Source of the DNA: Candidatus Adiutrix sp.
Lineage (GTDB): Bacteria; Desulfobacterota; Desulfarculia; Adiutricales; Adiutricaceae
Direction of reading: 5' to 3'
Length of the DNA: 13,353 nucleotides
Assembly (NCBI GenBank): GCA_031285975.1
Contig: JAITVE010000043.1
Span: 1-13,353, forward strand
Program-made: the position numbers and the translations under genes
In this document: positions 7,140 through 12,658 of the stretch, one piece after another
Layout: every line of letters begins with the position of its first letter
Numbering within the stretch: the first letter of the stretch is position 1
The notes under the pieces: generated by a model
What the model saw: only the letters and a program-made list of their open reading frames with translations
Told to the model about the DNA's origin: nothing
Database searches by the model: none

Positions 7140-7994
7140 TCAACTGCCGCTCTGGGTCAGTTCGCTTAAATTTGCCAATTTGGGTTCCAGAATGTTCAGA
7201 ATTTCCGGCAAATCTTTGCCCTTCAATTTCAGCATTTCCCAGGCCGCCGGGGAAATCGGCGGCACCCAGGGGTCGCCGGCGTAGCCGAAGCCCCAGCCGC
7301 GAATGATGGAATCGGCAATGTGCACAATGGCCGTGCATTCCGGCTGCACCATGGCCCGCTCCGGGTTGTGGTGCAGGCGCATGGGCTCGGCCAGGCTCTC
7401 GGGCAGGTTCCAGTGCTCGGCCAGCCACTGCCCGATTTCGCCGTGGTGGAAATCCATAACCGCCGTTTCCGCCTCGTAGAACAGCACGTTGTCGCTCTCG
7501 ACTTTGCTTTTGATGAGATCCATCTCCTCGGGCATGTTCAGGGCCAGCACCACTTTGCCCAGGTCGTGCAGCAGCCCGGCCACCAGGATTTCCTCCGCGT
7601 CGTCGCGGCCCAGGGCCGTGGCCACCGCGCCGGAAGCCGCCGCGCAGCCGATGGAGTGCTCCCACAGCCCGGCCATGCTCTTCTGGATCATGTCAAAGAC
7701 GGAACTGGTCAGCACCAGGCCCTTGACCACGTCAAAGCCCAGAATCATCAGGGCCTGGGCGATGGAGCTTATCTTGCGGGACATGCCGAAAAAGGCGCTG
7801 TTGGCCATGCGCAGCACCTTGGCCGAGAGCACCTGATCCTGGGTTATCAGCCGCCCCACTTCCGCCGCGCTGGTTTCCGGGTTTTCCACCAGCCGCGATA
7901 TTTTGGCCACAATGCCCGGCACGGTGGGCAGGTTCTTGATGCGCCTGACCTCGCGCTTGGCGGCCACACGGTCGTTTAAGCCGGTCGTCGTCAC
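7140..7994 (-). CDS. HDOD-domain signalling protein with intact HD residues
   Basis: HDOD proteins are cytoplasmic helical proteins related to HD phosphohydrolases and are usually linked to signalling, motility or stress control. This one is 284 aa. The HDOD core runs from about residue 20 (IKNLPTVPGIV, a very typical start) to about 230. The candidate metal ligands are retained: His113, His143-Asp144 (LLHDLGK), His183/184 and His208/209, followed by a VHIAD segment. Many HDOD proteins lack a full set, so hydrolase activity is possible here but unproven. The start is GTG 7994, overlapping the upstream stop by four bases (GTGA), with GGAG seven bases upstream. No output domain is fused. It sits in an operon with a small partner upstream and lspA and a sensor kinase downstream. 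Confidence 0.9.
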   Translation of the reverse strand: MTTTGLNDRVAAKREVRRIKNLPTVPGIVAKISRLVENPETSAAEVGRLITQDQVLSAKVLRMANSAFFGMSRKISSIAQALMILGFDVVKGLVLTSSVFDMIQKSMAGLWEHSIGCAAASGAVATALGRDDAEEILVAGLLHDLGKVVLALNMPEEMDLIKSKVESDNVLFYEAETAVMDFHHGEIGQWLAEHWNLPESLAEPMRLHHNPERAMVQPECTAIVHIADSIIRGWGFGYAGDPWVPPISPAAWEMLKLKGKDLPEILNILEPKLANLSELTQSGS

Positions 7995-8350
7995 TGGGCT
8001 GCTCCTTCTTCCGCCGCCGGTAAAATCGCGGCCAGGGCCTCGTCGCGCTCCCGGCGGGCCCGGTCGATGAGCGCGGCTTTCAGGGCCGCCATCAGGGGCA
8101 GCCCGGTCACGCGGGCGAAGCGCCCTTCAAGCTCGGCGCACCGGTTCTGAAAGGTTTCCTCAAGCTCTTCGGGAGTCTGCTTGTTCTCTTCCTCAATGAC
8201 GATGCTGTCGATGTTCATGCGGGTCAGCATCCGCAGGAGGCCTTCCGTAACTTCCGACCCCTGACCGGCCAACAGCACGCCGTCGCTGCGTTGCAGCTTC
8301 TGGGCCAGAATCTGTCCCGGCTGGGCGTGCTCAACGGAGATACGCTTCAT
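7991..8350 (-). CDS. Small HDOD/HD-GYP-associated protein of unknown function
   Basis: A 119-aa cytoplasmic protein. Its first 55 residues (KRISVEHAQPGQILAQKL, then GVLLAGQGSEVTEGLLRML and an I-x-x-IVIEE strand) resemble the small beta-barrel-like module found at the N-terminus of many HD-GYP proteins (PGM-LA ... G.LL..G...T...I..L). The C-terminal half is a charged helix, probably coiled-coil. I infer an accessory or ligand-sensing subunit for the HDOD protein, because the two genes overlap by four bases and this module is normally fused to HD-type domains. The ATG at 8350 has GAGGT six bases upstream. It is the first gene of the minus-strand operon. A CCCC-TTCG-GGGG hairpin in the leader (8365-8377) lies just upstream of the ribosome binding site. 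Confidence 0.7.
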   Translation of the reverse strand: MKRISVEHAQPGQILAQKLQRSDGVLLAGQGSEVTEGLLRMLTRMNIDSIVIEEENKQTPEELEETFQNRCAELEGRFARVTGLPLMAALKAALIDRARRERDEALAAILPAAEEGAAQ

Positions 8351-8474
8351 GCACTAACCTCGCGCCCCCTTCGGGGGGCTTTGCGCCGCCGTAGCCGCGG
8401 CGCCGTCCAAACGGCCCGGCCGGACGCGAACCGCCTTCGCGCCCCGGCTTGTTAATTTGGGCTCTGCCCTAAAC

Positions 8475-8548
8475 AATCTGAACGTTTTCCTGGCCAGGCG
8501 CGAGCAACGCAGCCAGGGAGATGTTCAGGTTTTTTACCGACTGAACCT
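8475..8548 (+). ncRNA. Candidate structured RNA or terminator-like hairpin with alternative pairing
   Basis: A 9-bp stem (8475-8483/8523-8531, one wobble), a symmetrical 5x5 internal loop and a 6-bp CCTGGC/GCCAGG stem (8489-8494/8512-8517) are followed by T's at 8530-8535. A second CTGAAC at 8541-8546 can pair with the same GTTCAG (8523-8528), which would put the T-run in a loop. The two folds exclude each other, as in an attenuator. It may instead be the end of a small RNA or an interspersed repeat. No known family was recognised. Confidence 0.35.
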
Positions 8549-8624
8549 TAGAGACTGGATTTTATCGGCCGTCTTGTTGTATAGTTAATCAGCGGCCGCC
8601 GCCTGGCCTCCCGGATCGACCGCT

Positions 8625-8652
8625 TTGAGTATTCATGATATTATATCATTAT
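8625..8652 (+). promoter_or_regulatory. Possible promoter with palindromic operator upstream of the zinc-ribbon gene
   Basis: TTGAGT (8625-8630) and CATTAT (8647-8652) are 16 bases apart, each a four-of-six match to sigma-70 boxes. The spacer and -10 overlap a perfect palindrome, ATGATAT-T-ATATCAT (8635-8649), in an AT-rich island within GC-rich DNA. This would suit a repressor site. The promoter match is modest. Confidence 0.35.
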
Positions 8653-8715
8653 TTGCGGCTTTTACAACTATACAGAAGAAAGGCCCGCCTGCGGGCCGGA
8701 TGGGAATGACGGATT

Positions 8716-8961
8716 ATGATTTTGGAATGCGAAAATTGCGGCCATACGCCCGCCCACGCCAGCTGCCCCGCCTGTGACGAGGCCGTGCCGCAGTGGGCCA
8801 AATTCTGCCCTCACTGCGGCCGGGAAATGCAGCGCGAACAAGCGCCCGCGCCTGAGGGCGACCCCTTTGCCATGGAAAACCGCCGCCTCTGCCCCGACGG
8901 CAACTGCATCGGCATTCTGGACGCCGAGGGGCGCTGCGTGGTCTGCGGCGCAACGGAATAA
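8716..8961 (+). CDS. Small zinc-ribbon protein
   Basis: An 81-aa cytoplasmic protein with five cysteine pairs: C5xxC8, C17xxC20, C31xxC34, C59-C64 and C74xxC77. The first six cysteines look like one and a half zinc ribbons (CENCG, CPACD, CPHCG). The last four form a separate knuckle with RLCPDGNCIGILDAEGRCVVCG-type spacing, a C-terminal module I associate with small Desulfobacterota proteins. No enzyme domain is seen; a structural or protein-binding role is inferred from the metal knuckles only. ATG 8716 is chosen because it directly precedes the first Cys pair. The ribosome site is poor (GGGA ten bases upstream), and a strong hairpin at 8682-8697 sits just ahead and could limit or shape translation. 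The next gene follows after 110 bases containing a GC-rich stem. Confidence 0.75.
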   Translation: MILECENCGHTPAHASCPACDEAVPQWAKFCPHCGREMQREQAPAPEGDPFAMENRRLCPDGNCIGILDAEGRCVVCGATE

Positions 8962-9015
8962 GCCGCCCCTGTCCGACTTTTTCCAAGCCCCGAACAAGGG
9001 CCGGGGTGGGGCGGC
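8962..9015 (+). other. GC-rich stem-loop directly after the zinc-ribbon stop
   Basis: GCCGCCCC (8962-8969) and GGGGCGGC (9008-9015) are perfect complements starting at the first base after the stop codon. Inside, CCCC and GGGG can pair again. There is no T-run, so it is more likely a 3'-protecting or processing stem than an intrinsic terminator. A second short hairpin, CGTGTG-GA-CACACG, follows at 9031-9044. Confidence 0.5.
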
Positions 9016-9071
9016 GCACAGGTGAAAGCCCGTGTGGACACACGCTTTATTCTTGGGATGAGGAGGTTCGA

Positions 9072-9419
9072 ATGCCTTTGTTACTCATAGCCGGGCTCGC
9101 GGTGTTGCTGCTCGGCCTGATTTTGTTTATTGTCTGGTTCGGATATTTGCTGGTTCTGATTAAAGCCCTATTGCCCGCCTTCTTAATGGCTGGCGGCGCG
9201 GTGGCCGCCTATCTGGGCTGGGAGGAATGGCGCGACAAGCGGACGCCGGTTATGGATTTTTCCAGCCCGGACGAAGCCAGCCGCTACACGGCGGAAGCCG
9301 CCGTCTACCAGGCCCAGATCAATGAAATCAAGAGCGGCGGAGTCATTGAAACCGAGGCCGTCGAGATTGCCGCCGAAACAGAACCCGGCGGCAATGCGGA
9401 CAACGCGGAGCACAAATAA
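9072..9419 (+). CDS. Small membrane protein of unknown function
   Basis: A 115-aa protein with two strongly hydrophobic segments near the N-terminus (about residues 3-24 and 28-49), then a soluble acidic tail containing WEEWRDKR, a helical SRYTAEAAVYQAQI stretch and a Glu/Ala-rich end. ATG 9072 is preferred because AGGAGG at 9061-9066 lies five bases upstream; the frame is open to 9006, but that start has no such site and would put charged residues before the membrane part. I recognise no family. Its neighbours are the zinc-ribbon gene upstream in the same direction and a terminator 27 bases after the stop. The charge distribution suggests the tail is cytoplasmic if the two segments form a hairpin; that is inference. 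Confidence 0.75.
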   Translation: MPLLLIAGLAVLLLGLILFIVWFGYLLVLIKALLPAFLMAGGAVAAYLGWEEWRDKRTPVMDFSSPDEASRYTAEAAVYQAQINEIKSGGVIETEAVEIAAETEPGGNADNAEHK

Positions 9420-9445
9420 CCACCAAGCATCACCCGCCGTCAAAC

Positions 9446-9479
9446 AAAAAAGCGGCCCCGAAAGGGGTCGCTTTTATTT
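9446..9479. terminator. Bidirectional intrinsic terminator
   Basis: AAAAGCGGCCCC-GAAA-GGGGTCGCTTTT forms a 12-bp stem with one wobble and a GAAA tetraloop. There are T's on the right and A's on the left, so it works on both strands: after the membrane protein (+) and after the biotin carrier (-). Confidence 0.9.
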
Positions 9480-9542
9480 GAGACGGGGTACTGTGTAAAA
9501 TTCGTCCGGGCCGGGCTTCGGGAGCGAACCGCCGGAGCCCGG

Positions 9543-9755
9543 TTATTCCACCACGGCCACCACGGCGTCGGCTTCCACCGCGTCTTCTTCGCTGACGGCC
9601 AGGCGTTTGACAACGCCGTTGCATTCGCTGGCGATGGGGACTTCCATTTTCATGACTTCCATAATCATCAATTCGTCGCCCTCTTTGACTTTATCGCCTT
9701 CCTTGACCAGTATTTTCCAAATATTGCCGCTCATGGGAGCGCATATATCCGCCAT
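9543..9755 (-). CDS. Stand-alone biotinyl/lipoyl carrier protein
   Basis: A 70-aa single-domain biotin/lipoyl carrier. The beta-hairpin that presents the modified Lys is EVMKME with Lys36; biotin carriers normally read (E/A)AMKM, so biotinylation is more likely than lipoylation. The first residues (MADICAPMSGNIWKI) and GDKVKEGD fit the compact fold. Size and style match the 70-aa carriers that serve acetyl-CoA carboxylase or other biotin-dependent carboxylases/decarboxylases. No carboxylase, transferase or decarboxylase subunit is in the window, so the partner must be elsewhere. ATG 9755 is chosen because GGAGG lies six bases upstream (9762-9766); longer in-frame starts would add a poorly conserved Arg/Lys-rich tail. 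It is 149 bases downstream of the GNAT gene and may have its own promoter. Confidence 0.88.
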   Translation of the reverse strand: MADICAPMSGNIWKILVKEGDKVKEGDELMIMEVMKMEVPIASECNGVVKRLAVSEEDAVEADAVVAVVE

Positions 9756-9789
9756 TGTTTTCCTCCGCTTCCGCGACCGCCGGGCCGTG

Positions 9790-9813
9790 CTTGCCCTGCG
9801 GGCAGGTTTTTTT
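9790..9813 (+). terminator. Terminator-like hairpin on the opposite strand of the biotin-carrier leader
   Basis: CTTGCCC-TGC-GGGCAGG (9790-9806, one G-T pair) is followed by seven T's at 9807-9813. By sequence it is a good plus-strand intrinsic terminator, but no plus-strand gene leads into it. It may stop antisense transcription, or act only as a leader hairpin of the minus-strand carrier mRNA. Confidence 0.4.
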
Positions 9814-9904
9814 CTGTTGTTCTCCACACAGATGCTTGAATGTGGCCAATATATATCAAGCCTCCATTTTATGCAAGCGGAGCTTTTGAGCCGCTTTATT
9901 CATA

Positions 9905-10867
9905 CTACGATAAATGGCGGTGCAGGGCAACCAGGGGGGCTGTCTGGCGCAGGCCGAGCCCCCGGTAAAGCGCGAGAGCCGGGAGGTTGTAGGAGGCGGT
10001 TTCCACTTTCAACACCGCCCCCCAGCCCTGAAGGCGGCGGAAAACTTCGGCCATTATCAGCTGGCCCAGGCCGCGCCCGCGATAAGCCGGGGCCACGGCC
10101 AGAATGTTCAGCCGGGCTTCCTGCCCCTCTTTATGCACTGTGGCCAGGCCGGCGGGGCGGTCTTTGCCGCGATCCCACAGGGCCACGGCGGGTTCGGCCC
10201 CGCCGCTCAAATCGGCCTTAGCCACCCGGCTCCACAGGCGGCGGGCCTCTTCCGGCCCAGGGGTGGGGTCGTGGCGGAAGTGGCCGTCGTAAAAAAAGTC
10301 GCCCAACCCTTCCACTATTTCTTCCAGCATGTCGGGCAAATCGTCCGTGCTGAGGAACTGGAAGCCGGAGGGCAGGCTCACTGGCCCGCAGCCCTCGGGC
10401 ACCGGCCCGGAGAGGGAGGCGCCGATTTCGGCCAACTCAAAGCCTTCCGCCAAAAAACCCCGCAGCACAGCCGGGTCGTGAAAGGTTTTCACGGTTATCA
10501 GCCGGTGGTCGGCGGTTCGCCCGGCCGCGACGGACAGGCGGGCCAGCTTGCGCACCCGCTCTTCCCGGTCGCGCTGGTCTTCCACGACGAGGAAAGGGCC
10601 CAGCAGACGGGCGCAGCCAAAGCCGAAAAAATCGCTCTCCCAGGGCGAGGGGGCGTAAATCACTAAACCTCGGGCCGGGTGCCGCTCTTCCACCCACAGG
10701 GGATGCGCCTCGCCCCGGCCAACCCGGGCGGCGGTATCCCGAATGAAGCCGGGGCCGAGTTCCGGGTTCCACAAGTCCACGGGGGGCCCGACTTCGTGTA
10801 TTTCCCGCGCCAGCAGCGTCAGCGTGCCGGCCACAATGCGGGCGGCCTGGAGGTCATTATTCAGCAA
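9905..10867 (-). CDS. GNAT-family N-acetyltransferase (two-part, WecD-like)
   Basis: A cytoplasmic acyl-CoA-dependent acetyltransferase of about 320 aa. The N-terminal half has a PWESDFFGF segment like the W-(D/E)-S-x-F-F-G-F motif of the WecD group (amino-sugar acetyltransferases of surface glycan synthesis). The C-terminal half has the acetyl-CoA loop VAPAYRGRGLG at about 258-268 and the N-x-x-A-x-x-LYRGLGL end at about 285-300. The exact substrate cannot be read from the sequence; an amino sugar or a peptide amine is possible. The start is TTG 10867: GAGGA (10874-10878) is six bases upstream, whereas the earlier TTG at 10873 touches it directly. Only 13 bases separate this start from the stop of the radical SAM gene, so the two are co-transcribed. 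Confidence 0.82.
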   Translation of the reverse strand: MLNNDLQAARIVAGTLTLLAREIHEVGPPVDLWNPELGPGFIRDTAARVGRGEAHPLWVEERHPARGLVIYAPSPWESDFFGFGCARLLGPFLVVEDQRDREERVRKLARLSVAAGRTADHRLITVKTFHDPAVLRGFLAEGFELAEIGASLSGPVPEGCGPVSLPSGFQFLSTDDLPDMLEEIVEGLGDFFYDGHFRHDPTPGPEEARRLWSRVAKADLSGGAEPAVALWDRGKDRPAGLATVHKEGQEARLNILAVAPAYRGRGLGQLIMAEVFRRLQGWGAVLKVETASYNLPALALYRGLGLRQTAPLVALHRHLS

Positions 10868-10880
10868 GTTCAATCCTCAT

Positions 10881-11858
10881 CTATTCGTCCTTGTTTTTAA
10901 ATACGTCATATTTCGTCGTGTTGTGATAACAGTTGCGGCAGACGGCCATGGCCTCGTGGCCCAGGCCGCGCCCCACCCGCTCGCGCTGGGCGTTCATTTT
11001 GGGGCTGTGCCAGGCCTCGGCGAGGCTGATTTCGCCCACCCGGCCCAGGCTGTGCTCCTCTAAGGCATTCGCGTCCTGCCCACAGAACTGGATCAAGCCG
11101 TCGTGCTTTATTTCCAAGGCCAGGAACACGTCCACGCAACGGCCCCGGCTGAGGCCGCCGCTCTGCCGGTCGAGGAAGGGTTTCACCCTATCCACCTCGG
11201 CCACGAAATTGAGGTTGGTCAAGTCCACAGCCACCTTGTCCACCAGGGTCAGCAGGTCGTCCATGAAGGCCTCGGGGTCGGCGGCGCGGGCCTCGTCGGC
11301 CAAGACCGAAGTGAGGACGCTCAGAAAGGGCCGGGCCCGGTTGCCCCGGCGGGCGGCGGCCATTTCGATGTTGTGCCGCAAACGGGCGTAGCTGGAGCGG
11401 CGGCGGTTAAATTCGTACTGCTCTGGCGTGAGGCCCTGCATGGAGAATTGCAGGTCGTCCACTTCAAGCTCGATGAACAAATCCATAAGCTCAGGGGTCA
11501 GGGCCAGGCCGTTGGTGTAAATTTTCAGCGGCAGCCCGGCTTTTTTAATCAGGCGAACGGCCTCCCCCGCCTGGGGGTGCAACAGCGGCTCGCCCCAGCC
11601 GGTGAGGCGCAGGCCGCATTCCTTATGGGCGGCGGCTTCCTCCACAATGCGGGCCACGGTCTCCAGGCTGATGTCTCCCAGGGGGCGCGTGCTGGACTGG
11701 CGCGAGCAGAAAAAACAGTCCAACTGGCAGCGGTTGGTCAGTTCCAAATTCAGCCAAAAGGGGAACTCGCGCGGCGGGTCGTAGTCCGTCAGCCAGCCCG
11801 GCGAGTGGTAGAGCCAGTAAAAGGGGTCGCTTTCCGGCCCCCGGCGGTATCGCAGCAT
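10881..11858 (-). CDS. Radical SAM protein with SPASM-like C-terminal domain
   Basis: A radical S-adenosylmethionine enzyme of 325 aa. The [4Fe-4S]-SAM motif CxxxCxxC is at Cys44, Cys48 and Cys51 (NRCQLDCFFC), followed by a GGEP-like RLTGWGEPLLHP segment and a KIYTNG strand typical of the TIM-barrel core. The C-terminus has a GRC...HDGLIQFCGQDAN segment and a CRNCYHN motif: four cysteines, enough for one auxiliary Fe-S cluster, as in SPASM/twitch proteins. Such enzymes commonly modify peptides, proteins or sugars; the substrate here is unknown. ATG 11858 has AAGGTG five bases upstream. It lies 13 bases after the transporter gene and 13 bases before the GNAT gene. No obvious precursor peptide gene is adjacent. 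Confidence 0.88.
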   Translation of the reverse strand: MLRYRRGPESDPFYWLYHSPGWLTDYDPPREFPFWLNLELTNRCQLDCFFCSRQSSTRPLGDISLETVARIVEEAAAHKECGLRLTGWGEPLLHPQAGEAVRLIKKAGLPLKIYTNGLALTPELMDLFIELEVDDLQFSMQGLTPEQYEFNRRRSSYARLRHNIEMAAARRGNRARPFLSVLTSVLADEARAADPEAFMDDLLTLVDKVAVDLTNLNFVAEVDRVKPFLDRQSGGLSRGRCVDVFLALEIKHDGLIQFCGQDANALEEHSLGRVGEISLAEAWHSPKMNAQRERVGRGLGHEAMAVCRNCYHNTTKYDVFKNKDE

Positions 11859-11871
11859 GTTTCACCTTTTC

Positions 11872-12156
11872 TCAGAGAACGCCCAGGCCCCCGGCGACAT
11901 AGTAGCCGCCCAGGATCATAAAAGCTGCCCCAGCCAAGAGTTTCAGCATTTTGGGGGAGATGATCCGCCCGATGGCCGCGCCGAACACCACCGCCAGCAG
12001 GGTGGAGCACACCAGGGCCAGCGACGAGGCCAAAAACACCTCCGCCGCCGTGGCCGCGCCGCCCGCGATGAACATCACCGTGGCCACCTGGGTCTTGTCC
12101 CCCAACTCGGCCATGAAGACGCTGGAAAATATCGGCAGCATGTTTTTGATGTTCAC
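11872..12156 (-). CDS. TMEM165/Gdt1 (UPF0016) half-transporter, second of tandem pair
   Basis: A 94-aa inner-membrane protein with three hydrophobic segments and the family signature AELGDKTQ near residue 16. In eukaryotes and many bacteria this family has six or seven segments with two such motifs and carries Mn2+ or Ca2+ out of the cytosol. Here one motif is encoded per gene, so two subunits would combine into one transporter. It overlaps the partner gene by four bases (ATGA at 12153-12156). Its 65-bp stretch around the signature (12077-12141) is 62/65 identical to 12400-12464 of the partner. That points to duplication or gene conversion. Cation specificity cannot be assigned from sequence. 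Confidence 0.88.
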   Translation of the reverse strand: MNIKNMLPIFSSVFMAELGDKTQVATVMFIAGGAATAAEVFLASSLALVCSTLLAVVFGAAIGRIISPKMLKLLAGAAFMILGGYYVAGGLGVL

Positions 12157-12479
12157 TGCCCGCCCCCCGCTTCGCCCGCGCCGCCCAAACCGCTATCGGA
12201 GCGGCTCAGGCCCTGGCGCAGGAAAACGGCCCCCATGACCAGAAAAACGACCCCCGCGCCGATTTTCAAATAGTGCGGCGGAATGAGTTTCCCCACCGCC
12301 GCCCCGAAAACCACGGCTAAAAAGGTGGACAGCACCAGGGCCAGCGACGAGGCCAGAAACACTTCCATTTTGCCGCACCCGCCCCCGGCCGTGAAACAGA
12401 CCGTGGCCACCTGGGTTTTATCCCCCAGCTCGGCCATGAAGACGCTGGAAAATATCGGCAGCATAACCCGTAAATCCAT
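12153..12479 (-). CDS. TMEM165/Gdt1 (UPF0016) half-transporter, first of tandem pair
   Basis: A 108-aa membrane protein, paralogue of the next gene in the operon. It carries the same AELGDKTQ signature, three membrane segments and a Gly/Ser-rich C-terminal tail that the other copy lacks. ATG 12479 is chosen: GGAGG is six bases upstream (12486-12490), and the longer frame reading to 12527 has no such site and covers the likely promoter. The hydrophobic part matches the paralogue closely. It probably forms a heterodimer with it, giving the two-motif transporter fold, as inferred for split UPF0016 pairs. It is the first gene of the minus-strand operon, expressed from a candidate extended -10 promoter at 12518-12526. 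The 5' leader would be only about 30 nt, so it is too short for a yybP-ykoY manganese riboswitch, which often controls this family. Confidence 0.88.
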   Translation of the reverse strand: MDLRVMLPIFSSVFMAELGDKTQVATVCFTAGGGCGKMEVFLASSLALVLSTFLAVVFGAAVGKLIPPHYLKIGAGVVFLVMGAVFLRQGLSRSDSGLGGAGEAGGGQ

Positions 12480-12504
12480 ATACCCCCTCCCAAGGAAAGT
12501 CATT

Positions 12505-12526
12505 TGGAAAGTTTTCCATTTTAACA
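12505..12526 (-). promoter_or_regulatory. Extended -10 promoter and overlapping palindrome for the transporter operon
   Basis: Minus strand TGT-TAAAAT (12518-12526) is an extended -10; a weak -35 (GTGCCG) lies at 12541-12546. Just downstream is the palindrome TGGAAA-GT-TTTCCA (12505-12518), near the expected transcription start, and GGAAAGT repeats directly at 12494-12500. A repressor site is possible. Confidence 0.5.
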
Positions 12527-12551
12527 CAGATATGGCGGGGCGGCACGGAAA

Positions 12552-12566
12552 AAAGCCCGGGGCTTT
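12552..12566 (-). other. Terminator-like hairpin in the divergent promoter region
   Basis: AAAGCCC and GGGCTTT (12552-12558/12560-12566) form a short hairpin; on the minus strand a T-run follows. It lies upstream of both divergent promoters, so neither operon's normal transcript contains it. It could insulate the two operons from antisense readthrough. Confidence 0.4.
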
Positions 12567-12590
12567 CTACCTGTCCCCCAGCTACGGATT

Positions 12591-12624
12591 TTGGCATTTT
12601 TCGCCCGGTATGCTATAGTCTATA
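12591..12624 (+). promoter_or_regulatory. Sigma-70 promoter of the toxin-antitoxin operon with operator-like palindrome
   Basis: -35 TTGGCA (12591-12596), spacer of exactly 17 bases, and extended -10 TGC-TATAGT (12612-12619, TATAGT at 12614-12619). A palindrome, TATAG-T-CTATA (12614-12624), overlaps the -10. Autorepression by the antitoxin or complex would fit here, as is usual for such loci. Confidence 0.7.
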
Positions 12625-12658
12625 CAAAATCACCCGGCAGACCGGAAAGGAGGCCGTT

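Larger units (their letters stand above)
8351..8715. other. Gene-free divergent region rich in inverted repeats
   Basis: 365 bases between divergent genes with no convincing ORF. It holds a TTCG-loop hairpin (8365-8377), a GGGC-TCT-GCCC repeat (8459-8469), the structured segment at 8475-8548, a 9-bp inverted repeat at 8578-8586/8666-8674, a palindrome at 8635-8649, and a GGCCCGC/GCGGGCC hairpin at 8682-8697 followed by a GAATGACG fragment (8704-8711) like the dispersed repeats. Promoters for the two flanking operons must lie here. I cannot place the minus-strand one with confidence. Confidence 0.7.

Noticed and set aside
9834..9861. Inverted GCTTGA/TCAAGC with a 16-base spacer upstream of the biotin carrier as an operator
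   Set aside because: The arms are only six bases long with a wide spacer, which is expected by chance; no promoter boxes were convincing nearby.
9856..9903. A 15-codon minus-strand ORF (basic peptide) starting two bases after the GNAT stop, considered as a precursor peptide for the radical SAM enzyme
   Set aside because: It has no Shine-Dalgarno site, no leader-core layout, no Cys or Gly-rich core, and it overlaps a weak hairpin; chance is the simplest reading.
12480..12527. A yybP-ykoY manganese riboswitch ahead of the Gdt1-type genes
   Set aside because: The leader from the candidate promoter is only about 30 nt and has none of the conserved riboswitch elements; the longer frame to 12527 overlaps the promoter.
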